Shown: in pieces, positions 25,770 through 34,600 of the stretch
Numbering within the stretch: the stretch's first letter is position 1
Layout of the letters: every line of letters begins with the position of its first letter
Source: Ochrobactrum sp. RH2CCR150
GTDB lineage: Bacteria; Pseudomonadota; Alphaproteobacteria; Rhizobiales; Rhizobiaceae
Assembly (NCBI GenBank): GCA_014138095.1
Contig: JACGXE010000012.1
Coordinates: forward strand, 62,001-126,000
Length of the DNA: 64,000 nt
Direction of reading: 5' to 3'
Position numbers and translations under genes: made by a program
Notes under the pieces: generated by a model
The model's database searches: none
Seen by the model: only the letters and a program-made list of their open reading frames with translations
Told to the model about the DNA's origin: nothing

Positions 25770-25810
25770 TGAAATCACTTTATTGACTGCTTGTCACTTC
25801 AAAAGTGCGA

Positions 25811-27394
25811 TTACAGCCAGATATAGAGCTTGATCGCGATCGCAGCGAGCGCAATTGCAATCACCACCTGCGCGATGCGGCCCCAGCGCGAATGCTTGGC
25901 TTCGGCGCGACCAATGGCTTCCGCCGTGGCCGCATCAAAGCGCAAGCCGTTGGCAGCCATATCATCCAGCGCAACCGAAACGCGTTCAACACGCGCCACC
26001 AGTTCCGGCGTCTTGCGGGTGAAATGCAGCAGCGCATAGGCGCTGTCCTTCGCGTCGAGCAGCATGCCCTGGGGGCCCAGGTTTTTGCGGATCCAGTCGC
26101 CGACAACAGGCTCAGCCGCCTTCCACATATTGAAATGCGGATCGAGCGTGCGCGACACGCCTTCAACCACAACCATGGTTTTCTGGAGCATCAGGAGTTC
26201 CGGCCGGGTCTCCATGTCGAAAAGCTCGGTCACTTCGAACAGCAGCGTCAAAAGCTTGGCCATGGAAATGGTTTCCGCCGGCTGGCCGTGGATTGGCTCC
26301 CCGATGGCGCGAATGGCCTGCGCAAAGCTTGCCACGTCGTGGGTGTGCGGCACATAGCCTGCTTCGAAATGCACTTCCGCCACGCGCATATAATCGCGCG
26401 TGATGAAGCCATAGAGAATTTCTGCCAGGAAGCGGCGCTGCTGCTTGTTGAGCCGTCCGGTGATGCCAAAATCGACCGCAACGATGATACCTTGCGGATC
26501 GACGAACAGATTGCCCGGATGCATGTCGGCATGGAAAAAACCGTCGCGCAGCGTGTGGCGCAGGAAAGACTGGATCAGCGTTTCGGCAAGCTTCTTCAGA
26601 TCGAAGCCAGCGGCAGCCAGCGTCGAAATATCCGACATCTTGGTGCCATCGATCCATTCCAGCGTCAGCACATCGCGACCGGTGCGCTCCCAGTCGACCT
26701 GCGGAACGCGGAAACCTTCATCGCCCTTGATGTTTTCGGCAATCTCGGAAAGCGCTGCCGCTTCCAGTCGCAGATCCATCTCGATGCGGGTGGTCTGCTG
26801 CAACGTCTCGACAACCTGAACCGGACGCAGGCGGCGCGTGAAAGGCACATGGCGCTCCTGCATACGCGCAACCATGTAGAAGCCTTCAAGATCGCGGGCG
26901 AAACGCTGGCGGACGCCGGGGCGGATCACCTTGACCGCAACCTTCGTCGGCCTGCCGTCCTTCATGACTTCGGCCGGATGCACCTGCGCCATCGACGCCG
27001 CCGCTATCGGCGCATCGAAATGCAAGTAGAGATCGTCGATCTTGCGACCGAGCGAACCTTCAATACCCGCAACCGCATCAGCCTGCGGAAAATAATCGAG
27101 ACGATCCTGCAATAGCTCCAGATCGGCAGCCACATCGCGCCCGACAATATCGGGGCGGGTCGCCAGAAACTGGCCAAGCTTCACATAGGATGGGCCAAGC
27201 TTGTTCATCGCCCGGGACATACGCTCGGAACGCTGCATGTGTCGCGCACGCGGACGCGCCAGCATGCCCGCAATCTTGTGGCCGAAAGCCGGAAGACCGG
27301 AAAGCCCTTCCACGGGAAGCGCACTGATCACGCCTTCACGCGTCAAAATCCATCCGGCGCGCGCCAGCCGGAAAGCGGCGGAAAGATTACTCAT
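25811..27394 (-). CDS. ubiB: Ubiquinone biosynthesis protein UbiB
   Basis: UbiB is a membrane-anchored atypical kinase/ATPase (ADCK family) needed for ubiquinone synthesis. The 527-residue protein shows the UbiB signature V-K-L-G-Q-F near residue 77 (K-x-G-Q motif in place of the usual glycine loop), the catalytic-loop F-F-H-A-D-M-H-P-G-N-L near 289, V-A-V-D-F-G-I-T-G, and a C-terminal membrane hairpin ending K-L-Y-I-W-L. ATG 27394 begins M-S-N-L-S-A-A-F. ubiE lies 49 bases upstream on the same strand, so ubiE-ubiB-coaBC form a minus-strand cluster; coaBC has its own candidate operator in the 74-base gap. Confidence 0.93.
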   Translation of the reverse strand: MSNLSAAFRLARAGWILTREGVISALPVEGLSGLPAFGHKIAGMLARPRARHMQRSERMSRAMNKLGPSYVKLGQFLATRPDIVGRDVAADLELLQDRLDYFPQADAVAGIEGSLGRKIDDLYLHFDAPIAAASMAQVHPAEVMKDGRPTKVAVKVIRPGVRQRFARDLEGFYMVARMQERHVPFTRRLRPVQVVETLQQTTRIEMDLRLEAAALSEIAENIKGDEGFRVPQVDWERTGRDVLTLEWIDGTKMSDISTLAAAGFDLKKLAETLIQSFLRHTLRDGFFHADMHPGNLFVDPQGIIVAVDFGITGRLNKQQRRFLAEILYGFITRDYMRVAEVHFEAGYVPHTHDVASFAQAIRAIGEPIHGQPAETISMAKLLTLLFEVTELFDMETRPELLMLQKTMVVVEGVSRTLDPHFNMWKAAEPVVGDWIRKNLGPQGMLLDAKDSAYALLHFTRKTPELVARVERVSVALDDMAANGLRFDAATAEAIGRAEAKHSRWGRIAQVVIAIALAAIAIKLYIWL

Positions 27395-27443
27395 GCGATA
27401 AAGCCCGCCCCAGCACACCGGCCCGAATTCATGACAGGCATGA

Positions 27444-28235
27444 TCACAGCTTCCAGCCCGAATGCAGCGCCGCAATACCGCCGGTGAAATTGCGATAGCT
27501 CACGCGCTCGAAACCGGCGGTTTCGATCATGGCGGCGAAATCCTGCTGCTTGGGGAATTTGCGGATCGATTCGACCAGATAGCTGTAGGAATCCGCATCA
27601 CCGGTAATCATCTTGCCGATGCGCGGAATGGCCTGAAACGACCACTGGTCATAGACCTTGTCGAGGATCGGCAGTTCGACCTCGGAAAATTCGAGACACA
27701 TGAACCGGCCACCCGGCTTCAGCACGCGATAGGCTTCCGACAGGGCCTTGTCGATATGCGGCACGTTGCGAATGCCAAAGGCAATCGTATAGGCGTCGAA
27801 ACTGTTATCCTCGAAGGGCAGTTCCTCGGCATTGGCTTCAACGAATTCGAGATTGTCGGCAAGGCCCTTCTTGATCGCGCGTTCGCGACCGACACCCAGC
27901 ATCGAGCCATTAATGTCGAGAATGGTCACATGCGCCTGACGGCCCGAAGCCTCGACAATGCGAAAGGCGATATCGCCAGTGCCGCCGGCCACATCCAGCG
28001 ATGTCCAGCCCGGACGCTTGGATGGCGCAAGCCAGGCGATCATCGCATCTTTCCAGACGCGGTGCATGCCTGCCGACATGAGATCGTTCATCACGTCGTA
28101 TTTGTTGGCGACCTTATGGAAAACGTCGTTTACCAGAGTCTGCTTATCGTTTTCGTCAACCGCCTGGAAGCCGAATGAATGCTCCATGCCGCCTTTTGCG
28201 CCCACGCGGTCCGCATTGCCGTTCTGCTGGCTCAT
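27444..28235 (-). CDS. ubiE: Ubiquinone/menaquinone methyltransferase UbiE
   Basis: UbiE C-methylates 2-methoxy-6-polyprenyl-benzoquinol with S-adenosylmethionine in ubiquinone synthesis. The 263-residue protein has the UbiE signatures Y-D-V-M-N-D-L-M-S near residue 46, SAM motif [18 protein letters not shown] near 160, and the C-terminal [11 protein letters not shown]. The first 20 residues are a polar extension. It is divergent from upp; the 249 bases between 28236 and 28484 carry the promoters of both, with AT-rich sequence around 28270-28330. Confidence 0.95.
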   Translation of the reverse strand: MSQQNGNADRVGAKGGMEHSFGFQAVDENDKQTLVNDVFHKVANKYDVMNDLMSAGMHRVWKDAMIAWLAPSKRPGWTSLDVAGGTGDIAFRIVEASGRQAHVTILDINGSMLGVGRERAIKKGLADNLEFVEANAEELPFEDNSFDAYTIAFGIRNVPHIDKALSEAYRVLKPGGRFMCLEFSEVELPILDKVYDQWSFQAIPRIGKMITGDADSYSYLVESIRKFPKQQDFAAMIETAGFERVSYRNFTGGIAALHSGWKL

Positions 28236-28484
28236 AGCTCATCCTGCTTTTGAATAGTCTGACGAAAACGATTTTCGGTTATGCATATAAAGCTTGTGCC
28301 GAACGATACAAGCACAGACGTTTTATCACTACCCCTTTTGTGATCATGACCCTTAAACGAGCTTGCACCGGCGTTGAAAAATGGCCAAAGAGACATAAAA
28401 CTGTGCGTGTGCGCTTGCCACGCGTTTTCTCCGGCGCAATCTGCCGCTAAAGTTCAAAACGATAACAAGAAAAGTGGAAAGATC

Positions 28485-29111
28485 ATGGGCGTTACAGTCG
28501 TCAGCCATCCGCTTGTCCAGCACAAGCTCACCCTCATGCGCAAGCGCGAGACTTCCACGGCCAGCTTCCGGCGGCTTCTCAAAGAAATTTCGCTGTTGCT
28601 TTGCTATGAAGTGACGCGCGATCTCGAACTCACCACCATGGAGATCGAGACCCCGCTTATGCCGATGGAAGCGCCGATCCTTGAAGGCAAGAAGCTGGTC
28701 TTCGCTTCGATCCTGCGCGCAGGCAACGGCCTTCTGGAAGGCATGCTCGATCTGGTGCCCGCAGCCCGCGTTGCCCATATCGGCCTCTACCGCGACCACG
28801 ACACGTTGCAGCCGGTTGAATATTACTTCAAAGCGCCGGAAGACATCGTCAATCGTCTTATCATCGTGGTCGATCCGATGCTTGCCACCGCGAATTCGGC
28901 CATTGCCGCCATCGACAAGCTGAAGGAACGCGGCGCGACCAATATCCGCTTCCTGTGCCTGCTGGCAGCGCCTGAAGGCATCGAGCGTTTCGTCAAGGCC
29001 CATCCGGATGTGGATGTTTACACTGCCTCGATCGACGAGCGCCTCGACGAAAAGGGCTATATCGTTCCGGGCCTCGGCGATGCGGGCGACCGCATGTACG
29101 GCACGAAATAA
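28485..29111 (+). CDS. upp: Uracil phosphoribosyltransferase
   Basis: Upp salvages uracil to UMP with PRPP. The 208-residue protein begins [15 protein letters not shown] and has the family landmarks S-I-L-R-A-G-N-G-L near residue 75, the PRPP loop [11 protein letters not shown] near 128-138, and the uracil-binding C-terminus [16 protein letters not shown] 28485 is preceded by AAGTGGAAAG. One substitution to note: many Upp proteins read D-P-M-L-A-T-G in the PRPP loop, and here the Gly is Ala. A palindromic repeat element starts two bases after the stop codon and may serve as its transcript end. Confidence 0.95.
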   Translation: MGVTVVSHPLVQHKLTLMRKRETSTASFRRLLKEISLLLCYEVTRDLELTTMEIETPLMPMEAPILEGKKLVFASILRAGNGLLEGMLDLVPAARVAHIGLYRDHDTLQPVEYYFKAPEDIVNRLIIVVDPMLATANSAIAAIDKLKERGATNIRFLCLLAAPEGIERFVKAHPDVDVYTASIDERLDEKGYIVPGLGDAGDRMYGTK

Positions 29112-29112
29112 G

Positions 29113-29216
29113 CTAGAGCATTTCCAGCAAAAGTGCGTAGCGGTTTTGCGTAGGATAATGCGTAAAAACAAAAAGTTAGAGCGGTTCCACGATTCGTTTT
29201 AACCGGAACCGCTCTA
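29113..29216 (+). repeat. About 104-base palindrome-ended repeat, copy A
   Basis: Starts CTAGAGCATTTCCAGCAAAA, continues through GCGTAGCGGTTTTGCGTAGG and GCGTAAAAACAAAAAG, and ends in a hairpin with 12-base arms TAGAGCGGTTCC (29177-29188) and GGAACCGCTCTA (29205-29216). A nearly identical copy lies inverted at 57075-57182. No coding potential. Confidence 0.85.
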
Positions 29217-29273
29217 AAACGTAACCAGACAGTAATCCGCGCCGGATACTCTCGTTTTTGTAGCGGGGTAAGC

Positions 29274-29795
29274 ATGGCGCGGATTTTCTTTATTGTTCTG
29301 ATGCTGGCGGGATTAGCCACGGCCTTTCCGATTCTCTTCGAGAGATTCCAGTCGGCAACCGTCGAGCAAGCCGCGACGGCAACACCCTCTGCAACATCCT
29401 CACAAAACCCTTCCGCCTATAGCGGACGTCGCGCGCAGATTACGCCCGACAGCCGCGGGCATTTCATCACCGATATCCGTTTCAACGGCCAGAATCTGCG
29501 CGGGATGATCGATACGGGCGCAAGCTCGGTTGCCATCAATGCCAGCACTGCCCGACGCATCGGCATTTCGCTACGGCCCGACGATTTTCGTTATCGCGTT
29601 TCGACAGCCAATGGCGAAACACCGGCGGCGCGCGCTGTGCTCAGCAGCGTGGAAATCGGGCGCATTCGCGTGGAAAATGTCGAGGCGCTCGTGCTGCGCG
29701 ACGAAGCGCTTTCCGATATCCTGCTTGGCATGAGTTTTCTCAAGCGCCTGCGCCATTATGAAGTGGCAAATGGCGCGCTGATCCTCACGCAGTGA
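29274..29795 (+). CDS. TIGR02281-type clan AA retropepsin-like aspartic protease
   Basis: A 173-residue membrane-anchored protein: an uncleaved-looking N-terminal helix (F-F-I-V-L-M-L-A-G-L-A, residues 4-20), a Ser/Ala/Thr-rich linker, then a single retropepsin-like domain with catalytic Asp80 in M-I-D-T-G-A-S-S-V-A-I and the closing I-L-L-G-M-S-F-L strand. Such bacterial proteins probably work as homodimers, since only one D-T-G is present. They are widespread in alphaproteobacteria with unknown substrates, and the domain should face the periplasm. It stands alone between two repeat elements. Confidence 0.85.
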   Translation: MARIFFIVLMLAGLATAFPILFERFQSATVEQAATATPSATSSQNPSAYSGRRAQITPDSRGHFITDIRFNGQNLRGMIDTGASSVAINASTARRIGISLRPDDFRYRVSTANGETPAARAVLSSVEIGRIRVENVEALVLRDEALSDILLGMSFLKRLRHYEVANGALILTQ

Positions 29796-29810
29796 CATGT
29801 TTCTCTGCTG

Positions 29811-29955
29811 GCACTACAGTCACATTCTTCGTGATGCCGGGCTGCAACGAGCAATTTCCTGTGCTCCGGTGCTCACGTACCCAAAAGTACGCTCCGCTCC
29901 GGTGCTCGAAAATCACTCGTTTCGCCACGGCCTGACGAATTTGCAACTGTAGTGC
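29811..29955. repeat. 145-base imperfect palindrome
   Basis: GCACTACAGT (29811-29820) and ACTGTAGTGC (29946-29955) are perfect terminal inverted repeats. The interior continues as an imperfect palindrome (for example GTGCTCCGGTGCTC near 29861-29874 against GCTCCGGTGCTCG near 29894-29910) and centres on CGTAC-CCAAAA-GTACG (29876-29891). It resembles a small non-autonomous element or a folded intergenic repeat. No coding potential. Confidence 0.75.
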
Positions 29956-29997
29956 TAGGATGCATGCTTCAGATTCTTGACATGACGGAACCCAACC

Positions 29998-30204
29998 ATG
30001 ACCGCGGACCAACGCCTGACCGAGCTCGAAATTCGCGTCGCCGAACAGGAAAAGACCATCGACGAACTGTCGTCCGTGCTGGCCGAGCAATGGAAGCTCA
30101 TCGACCAGCTTTCCAAGAAACTCGGCGCGCTGACCGACCGCTTTCTCGAACTGGAAGAACAGACCGCGCCCGACGTGCCTGTCACCAAACCTCCGCACTG
30201 GTAA
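29998..30204 (+). CDS. slyX: SlyX family protein
   Basis: A 68-residue cytosolic coiled coil: almost the whole of residues 2-55 is a heptad-like helix (L-T-E-L-E-I-R-V-A-E-Q-E-K-T-I-D-E-L), ending in the family-typical P-P-H-W (K-P-P-H-W). This matches SlyX in length, composition and C-terminal Trp. E. coli SlyX sits beside slyD; here there is no slyD nearby. Function is unknown in all species. The acetyltransferase gene starts four bases after its stop, so they form a two-gene unit. Confidence 0.9.
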   Translation: MTADQRLTELEIRVAEQEKTIDELSSVLAEQWKLIDQLSKKLGALTDRFLELEEQTAPDVPVTKPPHW

Positions 30205-30208
30205 GATC

Positions 30209-30670
30209 ATGCTTGAAATCATCGATCTAGCCGACCGCCCCGACCTCATCCCCGCCTGTGCCACATGGAATTTTGGCGAATGGGGCGAATTCTGCGGCGG
30301 AACGCTGGAACAGACCATCACAGACTTCCACAATCTCGTGCAGGCCAATGATGGGCAGATCGCACGCATCGCGCTTTTTGATGGGGAGCTGGCAGGCACT
30401 GCGCTTCTGATCGACAATGATCTGGAAACGCACCCGCATCTGAAGCCATGGGTGGCCAGCGTGTTCGTTTCGCCCGACTATCGCGGTCGGGGCATCGCCA
30501 AAAGCCTTGTTGGCGCCATCGAAAAGGCTGCCGCAGAACTTGGCCACGACGAGGCCTATCTCTATACGGACAAGCCCGACCTCTACCGGCAGATCGGCTG
30601 GGTGGATTTCGAAAAACTCGACGGCCACTATGCCGGCATGCTGATCATGAAAAAGAAAATCGCGCGATAA
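30209..30670 (+). CDS. GNAT family N-acetyltransferase
   Basis: A 153-residue acetyltransferase with the acetyl-CoA binding motif A: V-A-S-V-F-V-S-P-D-Y-R-G-R-G-I-A-K-S-L at about residues 80-98, followed by A-Y-L-Y-T-D-K-P-D-L-Y-R-Q-I-G-W typical of GNATs whose alpha4/beta7 region binds the substrate amine. Substrate unknown. It follows slyX by four bases. Its last codons form the left arm of a bidirectional terminator shared with msrA. Confidence 0.85.
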   Translation: MLEIIDLADRPDLIPACATWNFGEWGEFCGGTLEQTITDFHNLVQANDGQIARIALFDGELAGTALLIDNDLETHPHLKPWVASVFVSPDYRGRGIAKSLVGAIEKAAAELGHDEAYLYTDKPDLYRQIGWVDFEKLDGHYAGMLIMKKKIAR

Positions 30671-30687
30671 TCCGCGCGATTCTTTTC
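30658..30687. terminator. Bidirectional terminator between GNAT gene and msrA
   Basis: AATCGCGCG (30658-30666) pairs perfectly with CGCGCGATT (30673-30681) around a 6-base loop, with CTTTTCTT to the right and AAAAAGAAA to the left (T-rich on the other strand). It overlaps the stop codon of the acetyltransferase. Confidence 0.8.
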
Positions 30688-30699
30688 TTCGAAACGGCT

Positions 30700-31356
30700 T
30701 TATTGTGCCAGCGGGATCGGGCAGCTCACACCAGTTCCGCGCAGACCGCAATATCCGTTCGGATTCTTCGCCAGATATTGCTGGTGGTAATCCTCGGCAT
30801 AATAGAACACCGGCGCATCTTCGATTTCGGTGGTGATCGGGCCGAGACCGCGCCCTGCCAGCGCTTTCCCATAAGCATCGCGGCTCTTTTCAACCGCCGC
30901 CCGATCCGCGTCATCAAAAGTGTAGATGACCGAACGATAGGTCGTGCCGATATCGTTGCCCTGTCGCATGCCCTGCGTCGGATCATGCTCTTCCCAGAAC
31001 AGGGTCAGCAATTCATCAAGGCTCACGATTTTCGGATCATAGACCACCAGCACCACTTCGGCATGGCCGGTCAGTCCCGTGCAGGTTTCTTCATAGGTCG
31101 GGTTGGGCGTCATGCCGCCCGCATAACCCACTGCAGTCACATAGACGCCCGGCACCTGCCAGAACAGCCGTTCCGCGCCCCAGAAGCAGCCCATGCCGAA
31201 TAGGATCTGCTTGCAACCTTCCGGCCACGGGCCCTTCAACGGATGGCCCGAGACGAAATGCGTCGCGGACATTGGAAGCGCTGTTGCGCGACCCGGCAAA
31301 GCCTCGTCCGTGGAGGGCATCTGTACCTTCTTGCGATAGCTGTCGAGGAAACTCAT
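30700..31356 (-). CDS. msrA: Peptide-methionine (S)-S-oxide reductase MsrA
   Basis: MsrA repairs oxidised methionine (S-sulfoxide) in proteins and free methionine. The 218-residue protein has the active-site motif G-M-G-C-F-W-G-A-E with catalytic Cys57, and H-D-P-T-Q-G and Y-H-Q-Q-Y-L further on. Resolving cysteines lie in the C-terminal [13 protein letters not shown]. The 40-residue N-terminal extension before the fold is common to alphaproteobacterial long MsrA. No msrB is fused or adjacent. It converges on the acetyltransferase gene. Confidence 0.95.
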   Translation of the reverse strand: MSFLDSYRKKVQMPSTDEALPGRATALPMSATHFVSGHPLKGPWPEGCKQILFGMGCFWGAERLFWQVPGVYVTAVGYAGGMTPNPTYEETCTGLTGHAEVVLVVYDPKIVSLDELLTLFWEEHDPTQGMRQGNDIGTTYRSVIYTFDDADRAAVEKSRDAYGKALAGRGLGPITTEIEDAPVFYYAEDYHQQYLAKNPNGYCGLRGTGVSCPIPLAQ

Positions 31357-31395
31357 AGATTTCTACCTCCTGTAGCCCTGTGGCGGAATCGACGG

Positions 31396-31716
31396 TCAGG
31401 CAGTGAAGCGCCCCAGGGGACGTCCGCGCCGATGACCAATCACATAGAACAACAATGCGAGCACGCCGAAGAAGAGCCATCCGGGCTGCCCGAGCGCTGG
31501 AACACAGACCGCGTTCCAGAATGTAGCTCCTATATAGTGCGTCACGAACGATTCTACATCGGCCAGCGTTTCCGGCGCGTTGCGCGCCCACATGGAAAGC
31601 AGCGGTTTGGCAACCAGCTTCGACGCACCGACCGAGCGGGCGCCATCGAGAATGGCGAAAATGACCGCCAATGCCAGAAAAACAACCGCGAAACTACGCA
31701 ATACAAATCGGATCAC
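31396..31716 (-). CDS. Small membrane protein, about 106 residues, unknown function
   Basis: Two predicted helices: one at the N-terminus (V-I-R-F-V-L-R-S-F-A-V-V-F-L-A-L) and one near the C-terminus (W-L-F-F-G-V-L-A-L-L-F-Y-V-I-G), followed by a basic G-H-R-R-G-R. The middle is a soluble segment with D-G-A-R-S-V near residue 23. I recall similar small proteins in rhizobia with a D-G-x-x-S-I pattern, all uncharacterised. I chose the GTG at 31716, next to AGGGAA and aligned with the family-like start; a GTG at 31743 is possible. It lies 39 bases upstream of msrA on the same strand. Confidence 0.6.
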   Translation of the reverse strand: MIRFVLRSFAVVFLALAVIFAILDGARSVGASKLVAKPLLSMWARNAPETLADVESFVTHYIGATFWNAVCVPALGQPGWLFFGVLALLFYVIGHRRGRPLGRFTA

Positions 31717-31903
31717 GATTCCCTGCCCCAGACCTTCAGGCACATATTCAAGCGCGTCGGGTGCGTCCCGACATCGCCGACCTGTCCCTTTTCATACCGC
31801 CAAATCCTGACTTAAGGAAGGCGCCGCCCCTCAAACCTTCGTGCAACGAAATAATGCGTTCAAATATATTCTTTAAAAACAATATGTTAAAAGGGGACCG
31901 AGA

Positions 31904-31980
31904 CTCTTTGCACAGGTTCGGCAGATTTGGCGTAAAAACTTGCAAAGAGCTATTGATCATATGCGTATTCTGGCTATATT
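31904..31980 (+). promoter_or_regulatory. Inverted repeat plus promoter-like pair upstream of tRNA-Ser
   Basis: CTCTTTGCA (31904-31912) and TGCAAAGAG (31941-31949) form a perfect 9-bp inverted repeat. Immediately after it come TTGATC (31953-31958) and TATATT (31975-31980) with 16-base spacing, a plausible promoter. Transcription would start about 105 bases before tRNA-Ser, longer than usual for a tRNA leader. Confidence 0.45.
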
Positions 31981-32091
31981 GCGCGCCGCTACCGTATGTT
32001 GGCGAATAACCAGCGCCAGACAAAATGCGGTAACTCGTTTGCAGTCAGATTTCACCGTGAAACGCGGTTTTCCCCCGACAGCAAGGCAGAC

Positions 32092-32181
32092 GGAGAGGTG
32101 GCCGAGTGGTTGAAGGCGCACGCCTGGAACGCGTGTATACGGGAAACCGTATCGAGGGTTCGAATCCCTCTCTCTCCGCCA
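32092..32181 (+). tRNA. tRNA-Ser (anticodon GGA)
   Basis: Acceptor GGAGAGG (32092-32098) pairs with TCTCTCC (32171-32177), then G and encoded CCA (32179-32181). Anticodon arm CACGC-CTGGAAC-GCGTG with GGA in the loop. The long variable arm (TATACGG...CCGTATC) is that of a class II serine tRNA. Confidence 0.95.
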
Positions 32182-32310
32182 TTTAATCCCCGGAATTCAG
32201 AAACATCGACGAAACGCTCTGAGACACTCAGGTCGGCTGATCGTGCTGCTTGATTCCCGTGAGCCGTGGCCCACGGGGTCTCGTTACTGATCGACCTCCG
32301 TTGGAGGTAA

Positions 32311-33003
<693 letters not shown>

Positions 33004-33043
33004 TCAGCCGATGCCGGAAATTCTTTGCCGAAAAGCGTCGCGA

Positions 33044-34387
33044 TCAGAAAAGCGAAGCAATGCGCGCAGGCTTGGAGGATGACATCCGGGGCACCACGAC
33101 CAGCTTGTTGAACTCGCCGCGTTTGAAGGCGCGCAGGAAGCGCGGATAATCCCGGAACACCACGCAACCATTGGAATCGCCGTTGCGACCCAGCATGAAT
33201 GTATGCGCCAGAAGCCCGTCGCGATTATAGCGATTGTTGCCGTCGGCTGGCGTCAGGCGGATCGCCTCAACGCCGTGGAAAAGCGCTTCACGCATGCGCA
33301 GATTATAGCTGTGCGGCGGCGTGGGGCCACGGTTCTTCTGGTTCGCATAGGTGGGATTGTCACGCATGCGACCGATCCCGGAATGAGCTTCGAGCTTTTC
33401 GCCGCTCGGCAAATAGACGGTCGCGGCGGAAATATCATAGATGGCGACGCGGCTGCGCGCAGCCTGATTGATCAGCGGGCTGAAAAGACCGGGTTCCGGG
33501 CTTTCCGTCAGGCCGCTTTCGGGCGCATAGGCAAGCTGTGTCTTGGGATGCATACGCGACGCGCGTAGCGGCGGCTTGGCCCCCGGCAGAGGCACATCAT
33601 CGGGCACGAACATGTCGCGGTCGGCTTCGTCGTCAGCCGCCATATCCGTCTTCTGGTCAGGGGCTGATTGCGGCAACGGTATTGCATTGCCAACCGGCAG
33701 ATTGAGCGTGTCACTGCCTTCCGCATCGGTTTCTTCAGCCTGCGACAGGGGCAGAATGCCAGACTGGCTCTGCGGCTGGATCTTGGCGAGTGCGACCAGT
33801 GCTGCAGGCGTCTGCGGCGCGCTGGCATAACCAAGCGCAACAGCGCCCGGTATGGCGGCTTTCGCAGCCGCGTCGGCTGCAACCTTTTCGCCCGTCTTGT
33901 CGGTTACCGGATCAGCCGAGGCGACCGCAATCTGCTCAGGCAACCGCACGCGATCTGCACGCGGTTCGATCAACGATGCTACATCGACCGACTTTGGCTC
34001 GATCACCGAATCCGGACCGATATCGGCAATGATCGGCTGATCATCGTTCATCTTGTTGCGACGCCAGTCGAGGTTGGAATAGGCGGCATCCGCCGTATAG
34101 GCCTTGATGAAGCTTTCACGCATTTTGTGCGTCGGGGTGCGGGTCTGGTCGACAAGGGCCAGCGCTTGCGGCATGGCTGCGGGAATGCGCCGTATGACCG
34201 GAGCGACAGGCGCAAATGCGGGAATGGCCGTTTCAAGCGTGCCGAGCGCGGTCAGCATCCAGCCGCCAGCGACAAGACCTGTCGCGGCAAATGCCGTCAC
34301 GCGCAAAACGCCACGCAAACTGAACGGAAGGCCGATACGGCCGCTACGCGGAGCCGCATAGCCATACACTTCTGTTACACACGCCAT
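33044..34387 (-). CDS. DUF2778 (Tlde1-fold L,D-transpeptidase-like) membrane protein
   Basis: A 447-residue protein with an N-terminal membrane helix (about residues 25-50), a long disordered Pro/Ala/Asp-rich periplasmic linker to about residue 300, and a C-terminal DUF2778 domain. The catalytic-looking segment is H-T-F-M-L-G-R-N-G-D-S-N-G-C-V-V-F near 405, with the His and the S-x-G-C cysteine seen in the Tlde1 amidase/L,D-transpeptidase fold. Upstream of it A-H-S-G-I-G and R-M-R-E-A-L-F-H-G are typical of the domain. In Salmonella this fold is a type VI secretion effector; here the anchored form and absence of secretion or immunity genes point to a housekeeping envelope role (inference). 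ATG 34387. Confidence 0.8.
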   Translation of the reverse strand: MACVTEVYGYAAPRSGRIGLPFSLRGVLRVTAFAATGLVAGGWMLTALGTLETAIPAFAPVAPVIRRIPAAMPQALALVDQTRTPTHKMRESFIKAYTADAAYSNLDWRRNKMNDDQPIIADIGPDSVIEPKSVDVASLIEPRADRVRLPEQIAVASADPVTDKTGEKVAADAAAKAAIPGAVALGYASAPQTPAALVALAKIQPQSQSGILPLSQAEETDAEGSDTLNLPVGNAIPLPQSAPDQKTDMAADDEADRDMFVPDDVPLPGAKPPLRASRMHPKTQLAYAPESGLTESPEPGLFSPLINQAARSRVAIYDISAATVYLPSGEKLEAHSGIGRMRDNPTYANQKNRGPTPPHSYNLRMREALFHGVEAIRLTPADGNNRYNRDGLLAHTFMLGRNGDSNGCVVFRDYPRFLRAFKRGEFNKLVVVPRMSSSKPARIASLF

Positions 34388-34574
34388 GATACTAACCCGA
34401 CTGGAATTCGACTTCGCGGCCCCACTTCGGGCCTCGCCTCGCATGTCAGTTCGGCAAAAAAGCGAACAGGACATGGCAAAGCGGTGGCCGAAGCGAAGCA
34501 GTGACCGCATTGGTCGCTTCCAGCATGGCGAATTATGGTAACCAAAGTCTTTACGAACGGCGTGTGACTGATAA

Positions 34575-34593
34575 TTCCTCTCCGAAAGAGGAA
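34575..34593 (-). terminator. Short hairpin after the diguanylate cyclase gene
   Basis: TTCCTCT (34575-34581) pairs with AGAGGAA (34587-34593); on the minus strand the loop reads TTCGG and the hairpin starts 7 bases after the stop. The trailing T-tract is poor. Confidence 0.4.
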
Positions 34594-34600
34594 AGCTGCA

